64,000 nucleotides of DNA from VBCG01 sp044226535 (GTDB lineage: Bacteria; Pseudomonadota; Gammaproteobacteria; Burkholderiales; Casimicrobiaceae), in the NCBI GenBank assembly GCA_044226535.1, contig JBGAGT010000019.1:1-64000 (forward strand). Reading direction: 5' to 3'. Position numbers and translations under genes: made by a program. The notes below the pieces were generated by a model. That model saw only the letters and a program-made list of their open reading frames with translations. It was not told the DNA's origin and searched no databases. Positions 16,677 through 26,629 of this stretch are shown here, piece by piece; within the stretch, counting starts at the first letter, position 1; the number at the start of each line of letters is the position of its first letter.

Positions 16677-18458
16677 ATGAACGCCAAGCCCGCCCGCACC
16701 GCTTCCAGGCCCTCCACCGCCAGGCTCTCCGACAAGTACCACCCCTTCGCGCCGGTCGGCCTCGCCGACCGCAGCTGGCCGAGCCGCAGCATCACACGCC
16801 CGCCGATCTGGTGCAGCGTCGACCTGCGCGACGGCAACCAGGCGCTGATCGAGCCGATGGACGCCGAGCGCAAGCTCCGCATGTTCGAGCAGCTCGTGTC
16901 GATGGGCTACAAGGAGATCGAGGTCGGCTTCCCCGCGGCGTCGCAGACCGACTTCGACTTCATCCGCAAGCTGATCGACGAGGACCTGATCCCCGGCGAC
17001 GTCGTCGTGCAGGTGCTGACGCAATCGCGCGAGCCGCTGATCCGCCGCTCCTTCGAGGCCCTGAAGGGCGCGAAGCGCGCCATCATGCACCTCTACAACT
17101 CGACCTCGACGGCGCAACGCCGCGTGGTGTTCAAGCTCGACAAGCCGGGCATCGTCGACATCGCGGTGACGGGGGCGCGGATCATCCGCGACTGCGCGAA
17201 GGCGCAGGCCGGGACCGAGTGGACGTTCCAGTACTCACCCGAGAGCTTCACCGGCACCGAGCTCGACTTCGCCAAGGAGATCTGCGACGCCGTCATCGAC
17301 GTCTGGCAGCCCACGCCCGCGCACAAGGCCATCATCAACCTGCCGGCGACGGTGGAGCTCGCGCCGCCCAACGTCTACGCCGACCAGATCGAGTGGATGA
17401 GCCGCAACCTGGCGCGCCGCGATTCCATCGTGCTGTCGGTGCATCCCCACAACGACCGCGGCTGCGGCGTGGCCGCCGCCGAGCTCGCGCAGATGGCGGG
17501 CGCCGAGCGCGTCGAGGGCTGCCTCTTCGGCAACGGCGAGCGCACCGGCAACGTCTGCCTCGTGACCCTCGGGCTCAACCTCTACACCCAGGGCGTCGAC
17601 CCCGGCATCGACTTTTCCGACATCAACGCCATCATCCGCACCGTCGAGTACGCCAACCAGATCCCCGTGCACCCGCGTCATCCTTACGGCGGCGAGCTCG
17701 TGTTCACGGCGTTCTCGGGCTCGCACCAGGACGCGATCAAGAAGGGCCTCGCCGAGCACCGCGAATGGCAGGCCCAGGGCATCGAGCGCTGGGACGTGCC
17801 TTACCTCCCCATCGACCCGGCCGACGTCGGCCGAACCTACGACGCGGTGATCCGCGTCAACAGCCAGTCGGGCAAGGGAGGGGTCGCCTACCTCCTCGAG
17901 CGCGACTACGGCTTCGCGCTGCCCCGCATGCTGCAGATCGAGTTCAGCCAGGCCGTGCAGCGCGTCACCGACGCGACGGGCAAGGAGCTCGCGTCGGCCG
18001 AGATCCGCGCGCTGTTCGACCGCGAGTACGTCGCGCAGCAGTTGCCGATCGCCTACCGCGACCACCGCGCGCAGCACAACGCCGACGACGGCCGCGTCGA
18101 GCACCTCGCCGCGCGCGTGACGGTGGACGGCGTCGAGCGCGTGCTGCAGGGCGCCGGCAACGGCCCCGTCGACGCCTTCGTGCACGTGCTGCGCAACGAG
18201 CTCGGCTTCGACATCCACGTGCAGAACTACCACGAGCACGGGGTGGGCGCGGGCGAGGACGCCACCGCGGTGTCGTACGTGCAGCTGCGCGTCGGCGCGG
18301 ACCGCGCGGTCTATGGCGTGGGCCTCGACAGCAACATCGTCACGGCGACGCTCAAGGCCGTGGTGAGCGCCGTCAACCGCGGCATCGGCGCGGGGATGCT
18401 GGCACTGCCCGCGCCGGCGGCACAGGGCGCGGGCGGACACCCGGCCATCGCCGCCTGA
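16677..18458 (+). CDS. leuA: 2-isopropylmalate synthase, long form
   Basis: 593 residues. It condenses acetyl-CoA with 2-ketoisovalerate, the first committed step to leucine. The HMGL-like catalytic barrel starts near residue 55 with WCSVDLRDGNQAL; metal ligands lie in VHPHNDRG and the active-site loop in GNGERTGN. A C-terminal regulatory domain (about residues 470-580, ALGF-type beta sandwich) mediates leucine feedback. The length fits the long LeuA type seen in actinobacteria and some Betaproteobacteria rather than the 520-residue enterobacterial form. ATG 16677 follows GGGAAAC. A GC hairpin at 18468-18485 closes the gene. Confidence 0.96.
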   Translation: MNAKPARTASRPSTARLSDKYHPFAPVGLADRSWPSRSITRPPIWCSVDLRDGNQALIEPMDAERKLRMFEQLVSMGYKEIEVGFPAASQTDFDFIRKLIDEDLIPGDVVVQVLTQSREPLIRRSFEALKGAKRAIMHLYNSTSTAQRRVVFKLDKPGIVDIAVTGARIIRDCAKAQAGTEWTFQYSPESFTGTELDFAKEICDAVIDVWQPTPAHKAIINLPATVELAPPNVYADQIEWMSRNLARRDSIVLSVHPHNDRGCGVAAAELAQMAGAERVEGCLFGNGERTGNVCLVTLGLNLYTQGVDPGIDFSDINAIIRTVEYANQIPVHPRHPYGGELVFTAFSGSHQDAIKKGLAEHREWQAQGIERWDVPYLPIDPADVGRTYDAVIRVNSQSGKGGVAYLLERDYGFALPRMLQIEFSQAVQRVTDATGKELASAEIRALFDREYVAQQLPIAYRDHRAQHNADDGRVEHLAARVTVDGVERVLQGAGNGPVDAFVHVLRNELGFDIHVQNYHEHGVGAGEDATAVSYVQLRVGADRAVYGVGLDSNIVTATLKAVVSAVNRGIGAGMLALPAPAAQGAGGHPAIAA

Positions 18459-18467
18459 CGGGACCGG

Positions 18468-18485
18468 GCGCCCCGCGAGGGGCGC
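18468..18485 (+). terminator. GC hairpin after leuA
   Basis: GCGCCCC and GGGGCGC flank a GCGA tetraloop (7 bp). It begins ten bases after the leuA stop. No T-run follows. Confidence 0.4.
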
Positions 18486-18567
18486 ACCGCCACCGCAGGG
18501 CATCGGCCGGCTCGCGGCCCATCGCTTCCGGACACGGCCGTCGCGGCACCGCGGCGGCCGTCCTGGT

Positions 18568-18599
18568 TTGCCATACGCTATATCTCGACGTATATTACG
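18568..18599 (+). promoter_or_regulatory. mod operon promoter overlapped by a ModE-type operator
   Basis: TTGCCA (18568-18573), 17 bases, TATATT (18591-18596) form a good sigma-70 promoter. An imperfect inverted repeat, CGCTATAT (18576-18583) and TATATTACG (18591-18599), fits the CGnTATAT...ATATAnCG ModE consensus. It lies over the spacer and the -10, so bound ModE would block RNA polymerase. Confidence 0.7.
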
Positions 18600-18615
18600 C
18601 GCCGAGGAGGACACC

Positions 18616-19389
18616 ATGGGACGTTTCGCCGGCGCCGTTTCGGCCGCCTTCGCGGTCTTCGCATTCACCCTCGGCACGCTGCCCGCCGCCGCGGCCGACG
18701 TCACGGTGTTCGCCGCGGCGAGCCTCAAGGAGGCGATGGACGCCCAGGCGCGGGCCTTCGAGGCCGCGACCGGCAACAAGGTGGTGGTGTCGTACGCCGG
18801 CAGCAACGCGCTGGCCAAGCAGATCGAGGGCGGCGCGCCCGCCGACCTCTTCATCTCCGCCGACCTCGACTGGATGGACTACCTCGCCGAGCGCAAGCTG
18901 ATCCAGCCCGACACGCGCGGCAACCTGTTGCGCAACTCGCTGGTGCTGGTGGCGCCGGCGGCGAGCACCTCGTCGATCAAGATCGCCCCGGCGTTCGCGC
19001 TGGCGCAGGCCCTCGGCGACGGCAAGCTCGCGATGGCCAACCCCGACAGCGTGCCCGCCGGCAAGTACGGCAAGACGGCGCTCGAGGCGCTCGGCGTCTG
19101 GCCGTCCGTGGAGAAGTCGGTGGCGCGCGCCGAGAACGTGCGCGCCGCGCTGGCGCTGGTGTCGCGCGGCGAGGCCCCGTTGGGCATCGTCTACGCGACC
19201 GACGCCTTCGCCGACAAGGGCGTGCGCATCGTCGACACCTTCCCGGCCAACACCCACCCGCCCATCGTCTACCCGGCAGCGCTGACCGCCAACGCGAAGT
19301 CGCCGGCCGCGAAGCCGCTGCTCGAGTTCCTGCGCGGCAAGGATGCCGCGTCCATCTGGCAGAAGTTCGGGTTCACGCTGGCCGACTAG
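18616..19389 (+). CDS. modA: Molybdate ABC transporter, periplasmic binding protein
   Basis: 257 residues. The signal peptide (GRFAGAVSAAFAVFAFTLG, cleavage after PAAAA) is followed by ADVTVFAAASLKEAMD and later YAGSNALAKQIEGGAPADLFISAD, the oxyanion-binding loops of ModA. It captures molybdate in the periplasm for ModBC. ATG 18616 has GAGGAGG directly upstream. The length matches E. coli ModA (257). The start of modB is 95 bases downstream. Confidence 0.96.
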   Translation: MGRFAGAVSAAFAVFAFTLGTLPAAAADVTVFAAASLKEAMDAQARAFEAATGNKVVVSYAGSNALAKQIEGGAPADLFISADLDWMDYLAERKLIQPDTRGNLLRNSLVLVAPAASTSSIKIAPAFALAQALGDGKLAMANPDSVPAGKYGKTALEALGVWPSVEKSVARAENVRAALALVSRGEAPLGIVYATDAFADKGVRIVDTFPANTHPPIVYPAALTANAKSPAAKPLLEFLRGKDAASIWQKFGFTLAD

Positions 19390-19464
19390 GGCGGCGCGGA
19401 CCGTGGCGCGCGCGGCCGGCGCACGCTCTGGCGCGCGTCGCGCCGCGTCGGTGACAATCGCGTC

Positions 19465-19494
19465 ATGCAGCGCGCGGCCCTGACGTGGGACTGA
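19465..19494 (+). CDS. Nine-codon reading frame overlapping the modB start (speculative)
   Basis: ATG 19465 to TGA 19494 encodes MQRAALTWD. GACAAT ends six bases before the ATG, the same geometry as the proposed leaderless genes here. Its stop lies seven bases past the modB GTG, so it could deliver ribosomes to a modB start that has no Shine-Dalgarno. It may equally be chance. Confidence 0.25.
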   Translation: MQRAALTWD

Positions 19495-20174
19495 CTCCGC
19501 AGGAACTCGGCATCCTCGCGCTGAGCCTGCGCGTGGCGCTGGTCAGCGTCGTCGCGAGCCTGCCGCTCGCCATCGGCGTGGCCTGGCTCCTCGCACGCGT
19601 GCGCTTTCCCGGCAAGACGCTGGTCGATGCGCTGGTGCACCTCCCGCTGGTGCTGCCGCCCGTCGTCGTGGGCTTCGCACTGCTGGTGCTGTTCGGCCGC
19701 AAGGGGCCCATCGGCAGCCTGCTGGACCAGTGGTTCGGCATCGTGTTCGCCTTCCGCTGGACGGGCGCGGCGCTCGCCTCGGCGGTGATGGGCTTCCCGC
19801 TGATGGTGCGCGCCATCCGCCTGTCGATCGACGCCGTCGACCGGCGCCTCGAGGTCGCGGCGCACACGCTCGGGGCCTCGCGGCTGCGCGTGTTCGCCAC
19901 CATCACGCTGCCGCTGGCGCTGCCCGGCATCGTCACCGGCGTCATGCTGTCGTTCGCGCGCGGCCTCGGCGAGTTCGGCGCGACCATCACCTTCGTCTCC
20001 AACATTCCCGGCGAGACCGAGACGCTGCCGCTGGCGATCTACACCTTCACGCAGGTCCCGAGCGGTGACGCCCAGGCGCTGCGCCTGTCGATCATCGCGG
20101 TGGTCCTGTCGCTGGCGGCGCTGGTCGCCTCCGAGCGCCTGACCCCGCGCCCCGCGGGCGAGCGGCATCGATGA
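19485..20174 (+). CDS. modB: Molybdate ABC transporter permease
   Basis: A 229-residue inner-membrane permease with five or six hydrophobic segments. The cytosolic EAA-type loop is EVAAHTLGASRLRVFATITLPLALPG (about residues 125-150), and HLPLVLPPVVVGF near residue 50 is typical of ModB. GTG 19485 gives an N terminus (GLTPQELGILALSLR) that lines up with E. coli ModB (ILTDPEWQAVLLSLK). No Shine-Dalgarno is visible, which is odd for an internal operon gene. The stop overlaps the modC start (ATGA). Confidence 0.94.
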   Translation: MGLTPQELGILALSLRVALVSVVASLPLAIGVAWLLARVRFPGKTLVDALVHLPLVLPPVVVGFALLVLFGRKGPIGSLLDQWFGIVFAFRWTGAALASAVMGFPLMVRAIRLSIDAVDRRLEVAAHTLGASRLRVFATITLPLALPGIVTGVMLSFARGLGEFGATITFVSNIPGETETLPLAIYTFTQVPSGDAQALRLSIIAVVLSLAALVASERLTPRPAGERHR

Positions 20175-20842
20175 TCGACGTCGACGTCTCGCTCGTCCAG
20201 GGCGAGTTCGCGCTGGAGGCCGCGTTCTCGACCGACGCGCGCATCCTCGGCGTGTTCGGGCCCTCGGGCTCGGGGAAGTCGACGCTGCTCAACGCCGTCG
20301 CCGGCGTGTTGAAGCCGCGACGCGGGCACATCAGGGTCGGCGGCCGCACGTTCTTCGACCTCGCCACGGGCGTCGACCTCTCGCCGCCGCGCCGGCGCGT
20401 GGGCTACGTGTTCCAGGACGCGCTGCTCTTCCCGCACCTGTCCGTGCGCGCCAACCTGCTCTACGGCTACCGCCTGCGCGCGGAAGACGAGCGCCCCATC
20501 GAGCCCGGGCAGGTGATCGAGGTGCTCGGCATCGCCGGGCTCCTCGAGCGCAAGCCCGCGACGCTGTCGGGTGGCGAGCGGCAGCGTGTGGGGCTCGGCC
20601 GCGCGCTGCTGGCGCAACCTTCGGTGCTGCTGTTCGACGAGCCGCTGGCCTCTCTGGACGATGCGCGCAAGGACGAGGTCTTGCATTACATCGAGCGCCT
20701 GCGCGACACTTTCGCCATTCCCGGCATCTACGTCAGCCATGCGCGCGGCGAGATCGCACGCCTGGCCGATGCCGTCTTGACGCTCGGGCGCGGGCGGGCG
20801 CAGATCCGCGACGACGTGGACGCGTTCGCCGAGCCGCGTTGA
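20171..20842 (+). CDS. modC: Molybdate ABC transporter ATPase lacking the Mop domain
   Basis: A 223-residue ATPase subunit. Walker A is GPSGSGKST (about residues 34-42), the Q-loop segment VFQDALLFPHLSV, the signature LSGGERQRVGLGRALL and Walker B VLLFDEPLASLDD. Canonical ModC is about 350 residues and carries a C-terminal Mop/TOBE domain that binds molybdate; here the protein ends shortly after the ATPase core, so this regulatory domain is absent. ATG 20171 overlaps the modB stop. Position after modAB fixes its role. Confidence 0.9.
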   Translation: MIDVDVSLVQGEFALEAAFSTDARILGVFGPSGSGKSTLLNAVAGVLKPRRGHIRVGGRTFFDLATGVDLSPPRRRVGYVFQDALLFPHLSVRANLLYGYRLRAEDERPIEPGQVIEVLGIAGLLERKPATLSGGERQRVGLGRALLAQPSVLLFDEPLASLDDARKDEVLHYIERLRDTFAIPGIYVSHARGEIARLADAVLTLGRGRAQIRDDVDAFAEPR

Positions 20843-20883
20843 GCGCTCGGGCCGCCTCCGGCCGGGACTGCGAGGCCCAGCCG

Positions 20884-21255
20884 ATGAAGCCCGACATCCG
20901 CTTCCATCTCTACGACGCCGACGGCGGCGCCGCGGTGGCCATCGGCCCGGGCAAGATCGCGCTGCTCGAGGCCGTCGCGGCGACCGGGTCGATCAGCGCC
21001 GCCGCGCGTGCCCTCGGCATGTCCTACCGCCGCGCCTGGATGCTGGTCGACGAGACCAACCGCAGCCTCGCGGCACCTGCCGTGGAGGCGCTCACGGGCG
21101 GCACGCACGGCGGAGGGGCGGCGCTGACGCCCCTCGGCAACGAGCTCGTGTCGCGCTACCGCGACCTTGAGCAGGGGCTGCGGCAGGAGGTCGATGCCGC
21201 GCTCGCGCCCCTCATGGGCTCGGTCGCGGGCCGCAAGCGCCGCGGGCGCACCTGA
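20884..21255 (+). CDS. ModE-type regulator, DNA-binding domain only
   Basis: A 123-residue protein corresponding to the N-terminal winged-helix domain of ModE: IGPGKIALLEAVAATGSISAAARALGMSYRRAWMLVDETN is the LysR-like helix-turn-helix. The C-terminal molybdate-binding Mop pair of full-length ModE (about 260 residues) is absent. ATG 20884 (GCGAGG upstream) is preferred; a TTG at 20839 overlapping the modC stop is the alternative. Together with the ModE-type operator upstream of modA, this is most simply an autoregulated molybdate-uptake operon. How molybdate is sensed without a Mop domain is unclear. Confidence 0.85.
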   Translation: MKPDIRFHLYDADGGAAVAIGPGKIALLEAVAATGSISAAARALGMSYRRAWMLVDETNRSLAAPAVEALTGGTHGGGAALTPLGNELVSRYRDLEQGLRQEVDAALAPLMGSVAGRKRRGRT

Positions 21256-21386
21256 AGGGCCTTCGCGGCGGGAATTGCTGCAATGCGGTAAACTCGGGCG
21301 GACGACGAATCTGAAAGTCGTTTTCACATTTCGCAGCCCGGGCGACGGCCCGGCGCGAGGCCAGGACCGCTGCCAGGAGACCGCCG

Positions 21387-23008
<1,622 letters not shown>

Positions 23009-23012
<4 letters not shown>

Positions 23013-23578
23013 CTGCCCGCCGTACGCCCGCGCGCCCCGGCGGCCGCGCGCGTTCGTGCCCAATCCACGCGATCGATGCGGCGGATGACCAGCACCGCGC
23101 GCACGCCGCGGTGGTCGACGGTCGCGCGCGCGACCTCGCGCATGCCGCACTTCGCCAGTACGTGCGCGGAAGGCTCGTTGCGCGCGAGGTGCGCAGCCAT
23201 CAGCCACCCGAGCGCGGTGTGCGCGAACAGCGCGTCGATGCCGGCCTGCGCCGCGGCCGTCGCGTAGCCGCATCCCCAGTAGGGCCGCCCGATCCAGTAG
23301 CCGATGTTGCCTTGCGGGTTGGGCGCGACGCGCAGGCCCAGCGTGCCGACCAGCCCGCCTTCCTGCGAGGTGATGGCGTAGGCGAAATCGCCCCGGCGGC
23401 GCGCGGCGGCATGCGTGGCGATCCAGGCGCGCGCCGCGCCGGCGGGGTAGGGATGCGGGATGGTCGCGGTCATCCCCGCGACGCGCGGATCGTCGGCGAG
23501 CCGCTGCACCTCGGCCGCGTCGCGCGACGTCAGCCACCGCAGCCGCACGAGGCCCCCGTCGAGCGACGCCGGCAGCAT
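23009..23578 (-). CDS. GNAT-family N-acetyltransferase, RimJ/RimL-like
   Basis: 189 residues. The fold of RimJ/RimL-type acetyltransferases is shown by LVRLRWLTSRDAAEV at the start, IGYWIGRPYWGCGYATAAAQAGIDALF as the acetyl-CoA-binding motif A (near residues 90-118) and ARNEPSAHVLAKCGMREV, the N.xS...kxGF motif. It acetylates an amine on a protein or small molecule; the target is unknown. ATG 23578 lies four bases beyond the yajQ stop, so the two are probably one transcript. It ends tail-to-tail with aceB. Confidence 0.88.
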
Positions 23579-23582
23579 GGCG

Positions 23583-24068
23583 TCAGTCGCGGAAGTTCTC
23601 GTATTGCAGCGGGTAGTCGGTGATGGACTTCTTGACCAGCGCGATCGCCGACTGCAGGTCGTCGCGCTTGGCGCCGGAGACGCGGACCGCGTCGCCCTGG
23701 ATCGACGCCTGCACCTTGAGCTTGCTGTCCTTGATGGCGCGCTGGATCTTCTTGGCGAGCTCCTGGTCGACGCCGGTGCGCAGCGTCACCGCCTGCTTCA
23801 CCTTGTTGCCCGAGATCTTCTCGGGGTCGCCGTCCTTCAAGCTACGCGTGTCGACGCCACGCTTGGCGAACTTGGCGAGCAGGATGTCGGTGACCTGCTT
23901 CAGCTTGAACTCGTCGTCGGCGTAGAGCGTCAGGACCTTGTCCTTGAACTCGACGCGCGCATCGGAGCCCTTGAAGTCGAAGCGCGTCGACACTTCCTTG
24001 TTGGCCTGGTCGATGGCGTTGTGGACCTCGACCTCGTTGACGTTGGAGACGATATCGAACGATGGCAT
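23583..24068 (-). CDS. yajQ: YajQ/DUF520 nucleotide-binding protein
   Basis: 161 residues matching the YajQ family (E. coli 163). The start is fixed by the conserved PSFDIVSNVNEVEVHNA and the end by DYPLQYENFRD; the middle has TRFDFKGSDARVEFKD and LKDGDPEKISGNKVKQA. YajQ proteins have two ferredoxin-like domains and bind nucleotides; in some bacteria they bind cyclic di-GMP and act with a LysR regulator. A TPR-GGDEF protein is present 4.5 kb away, but a link is only conjecture. Confidence 0.95.
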   Translation of the reverse strand: MPSFDIVSNVNEVEVHNAIDQANKEVSTRFDFKGSDARVEFKDKVLTLYADDEFKLKQVTDILLAKFAKRGVDTRSLKDGDPEKISGNKVKQAVTLRTGVDQELAKKIQRAIKDSKLKVQASIQGDAVRVSGAKRDDLQSAIALVKKSITDYPLQYENFRD

Positions 24069-24176
24069 GGCGAATCCCCGGGGATGGGCGGTGGCGGCGA
24101 CCGTGGAGGCCAGGCCGCCGTGGCGCAAGGCCCGCGCGGACCTGCCTGCGAATGGTACCCGATGGCCGGCGGCCGC

Positions 24177-25061
24177 TCAGGCGAGCTCGTCGATCGACCG
24201 GGGCCAGTTGGAATGCAGCAGGCGCGACAGCGCGCGGTCGGCGAGGACGTGGCCGCCGGTCTGGCAGCGCGCGCAGTAGTTGCACTCGTTCTCGGCATAG
24301 ACGATGCGCTGCACCGGCGCGCCGCACACGGGGCAGGGCTTGCCGTAGCGGCCGTGCACGGCCATGCCGGCGCGGAACGCGGTGACCTTGTCGGGGAAGC
24401 CGCCGCCGGATTCCTCGACGAGCCTCGCGCGCCACCCGGCGAGCACCTCGCGCGCGGCGGTGTAGAGCTGCCCGGTCTCGGTGGGCGCGAGCTTGCGCGT
24501 CATGGCGAGCGGCGACAGCCTCGCGCGGTGCAGGATCTCGTCCGAATACGCGTTGCCGATGCCGCTGAAGAGGCGCGGGTCGGTGAGCGCGCGCTTCAGC
24601 GTATGGTTCTCGCTCGCGAGCCGCGCGGTGAACGCCGCGAGGTCGATCGCCTCGACCTCGAGCCCGCCCATGTCGAAGCCCGCGACCGCTGGCCTGCCCT
24701 CGACGACGTGGATCGACGCGCGCCGCTTGCTGCCGGCCTCGGTGAGCACCAGCGACCCGCTCGCGAAGTCGAGGCGCGCCAGCGCGATGCGCGCCGGCGG
24801 CTTGCCACCGCCCTCGATCCAGCGGAAGCGGCCGGCGATCATCAGGTGCACCACCACGAAGAGCTCGCCTTCGAGGGCCAGCACGATGCGCTTGCCGAGG
24901 CGCTCGACGCGCAGGACGCGGTGCCCGACGATCGCGTCGAGCGGCGGCTGCGCGGTGCGCACCACGAAGGGATGCATGACCGACACGCCGCGCACCGCCT
25001 GGCCCGTCACGCGCGCCGCCAGCGCCTGCACGTAGAGGTCGACGTCGGGGATCTCGGGCAT
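24177..25061 (-). CDS. Fpg/Nei-family DNA glycosylase
   Basis: A 294-residue base-excision repair enzyme. The catalytic N terminus is PEIPDVD (Pro1 nucleophile and Glu after Met removal; canonical PELPEVE). The helix-two-turns-helix motif and the lysine in ERLGKRIVL are present. The C-terminal zinc finger is intact: CPVCGAPVQRIVYAENECNYCARC. The family removes oxidised bases and nicks the strand. Differences from classic MutM (Ile and Asp in the N-terminal motif, about 20 extra residues) suggest a Nei-like paralogue rather than MutM itself. It is divergent from argG, sharing a 73-base gap. Confidence 0.88.
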   Translation of the reverse strand: MPEIPDVDLYVQALAARVTGQAVRGVSVMHPFVVRTAQPPLDAIVGHRVLRVERLGKRIVLALEGELFVVVHLMIAGRFRWIEGGGKPPARIALARLDFASGSLVLTEAGSKRRASIHVVEGRPAVAGFDMGGLEVEAIDLAAFTARLASENHTLKRALTDPRLFSGIGNAYSDEILHRARLSPLAMTRKLAPTETGQLYTAAREVLAGWRARLVEESGGGFPDKVTAFRAGMAVHGRYGKPCPVCGAPVQRIVYAENECNYCARCQTGGHVLADRALSRLLHSNWPRSIDELA

Positions 25062-25092
25062 GCGCGGGCGAATGTAGCACGGCGCAGTCGTC

Positions 25093-25098
25093 TAGAAT
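25093..25098 (+). promoter_or_regulatory. -10-like element of argG (TAGAAT)
   Basis: TAGAAT 36 bases upstream of the argG ATG. TAGAAT also recurs in front of carA, ftsH and moeA. No clear -35. Confidence 0.4.
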
Positions 25099-25134
25099 GC
25101 CGCTCTTCCCCGATCGAATCGCAGCGCTGCCGCC

Positions 25135-26469
25135 ATGTCGCACATCCTCCAGTCCCTCCCCGTCGGCCAGAAAGTCGGCATCGCCTTCTCGGGCGGCCTC
25201 GACACCAGCGCCGCACTGCACTGGATGCGCGCCAAGGGCGCGGTCCCCTATGCCTACACCGCCAACCTCGGGCAGCCCGACGAGACCGACTACGACGACA
25301 TCCCCCGCCGCGCCAAGGCCTACGGCGCCGAGGAGGCGCGGCTCATCGACTGCCGCGCGGCGCTGTGCGCCGAAGGCATCGCCGCGCTGCAGGCGGGCGC
25401 GTTCCACATCTCCACCGGGGGCCTCACCTATTTCAACACCACGCCGCTCGGGCGCGCGGTGACGGGCACGATGCTGGTGGTGGCGATGCGCGAGGACGCG
25501 GTCGACATCTGGGGTGACGGCAGCACGTTCAAGGGCAACGACATCGAGCGCTTCTACCGCTACGGCCTCCTCGCCAACCCGCAGCTCAAGGTGTACAAGC
25601 CCTGGCTCGACGCGCGCTTCATCGACGAGCTCGGCGGCCGAAAGGAGATGTCGGAGTACCTCAACCGCGCGGGCTTCGACTACAAGATGAGCGTCGAGAA
25701 GGCCTACTCGACCGACTCCAACCTGCTCGGCGCGACGCACGAGGCCAAGGACCTCGAGTTCCTGGACAAGGGCATGAAGATCGTCGTGCCCATCATGGGC
25801 GTGCCGTTCTGGCGCGACGACTGCGCGGTGAAGGCCGAGGCCGTCAGCGTGCGCTTCGAGGAGGGCCGGCCGGTGGCGCTCAACGGCCGTCCCTTCGCCG
25901 ACCCCGTCGCGCTGATGCTCGAGGCCAACGCCATCGGCGGCCGCCATGGCCTCGGCATGAGCGACCAGATCGAGAACCGCATCATCGAGGCCAAGAGCCG
26001 CGGCGTGTACGAGGCGCCGGGCATGGCGCTGCTGTTCATCGCCTACGAGCGGCTGGTCACCGGCATCCACAACGAGGACACGATCCAGCAGTACCGCGAC
26101 AACGGCCGGCACCTGGGCCGCCTGCTCTACCAGGGCCGCTGGTTCGACCCCCAGGCGATGATGCTGCGCGAGACCGCGCAGCGCTGGGTGGCGAGCGCCG
26201 TCACCGGCGAGGTGACGCTGGAGCTCCGCCGCGGCAACGACTACTCGATCCTCGACACCGCGAGCCCCAACCTGAGCTACCGGCCCGAGCGGCTGACGAT
26301 GGAGAAGGGGCAGGGCGAGTTCACGCCGCAGGACCGCATCGGGCAGCTGACCATGCGCAACCTCGATATCGCCGACACGCGCGACAAGATCGCGGTCTAC
26401 CTGAAGGCGGGGCTGCTGAGCTCGTCCGGCGACGCACTGCTGCCGCGCATCGCGGGCAGCGACGAGTAG
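25135..26469 (+). CDS. argG: Argininosuccinate synthase, long form
   Basis: 444 residues. It ligates citrulline and aspartate with ATP, the penultimate step of arginine synthesis. The N-type ATP pyrophosphatase P-loop AFSGGLDTSA is at residues 17-26; STGGLTYFNTTPLGRAVTG and the substrate-binding KAYSTDSNLLG follow. The length equals the E. coli-type enzyme (447) rather than the 400-residue common type. ATG 25135 begins SHILQSLPVGQKVGIAFSGG. argF, the preceding step, lies about 1.2 kb downstream in the opposite orientation. Confidence 0.97.
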   Translation: MSHILQSLPVGQKVGIAFSGGLDTSAALHWMRAKGAVPYAYTANLGQPDETDYDDIPRRAKAYGAEEARLIDCRAALCAEGIAALQAGAFHISTGGLTYFNTTPLGRAVTGTMLVVAMREDAVDIWGDGSTFKGNDIERFYRYGLLANPQLKVYKPWLDARFIDELGGRKEMSEYLNRAGFDYKMSVEKAYSTDSNLLGATHEAKDLEFLDKGMKIVVPIMGVPFWRDDCAVKAEAVSVRFEEGRPVALNGRPFADPVALMLEANAIGGRHGLGMSDQIENRIIEAKSRGVYEAPGMALLFIAYERLVTGIHNEDTIQQYRDNGRHLGRLLYQGRWFDPQAMMLRETAQRWVASAVTGEVTLELRRGNDYSILDTASPNLSYRPERLTMEKGQGEFTPQDRIGQLTMRNLDIADTRDKIAVYLKAGLLSSSGDALLPRIAGSDE

Positions 26470-26471
26470 CC

Positions 26472-26623
26472 GTCATCCCCGCGAAAAGCGCGTGTCATCC
26501 CCGCGAAAGCGGGGACCCAGCTTCGACGGGTGGATCCCCGCTTTCGCGGGGATGACGTGGATCCCCGCCTTCGCGGGGATGACGTGGATCCCCGCCTTCA
26601 CGGGGATGACAGGGACCGCAGGA
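26472..26623. repeat. REP-like palindrome array after argG
   Basis: The same palindrome family as around the ilv genes. Two GTCATCCCCGCG-type units (about 26473 and 26492) are followed by three near-identical head-to-tail units of 27 bases (GTGGATCCCCGC, loop, GCGGGGATGAC) ending at about 26610. It fills the gap between the convergent argG and Bug receptor genes and may serve as a bidirectional transcript end. Confidence 0.85.
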
Positions 26624-26629
26624 TGACGG

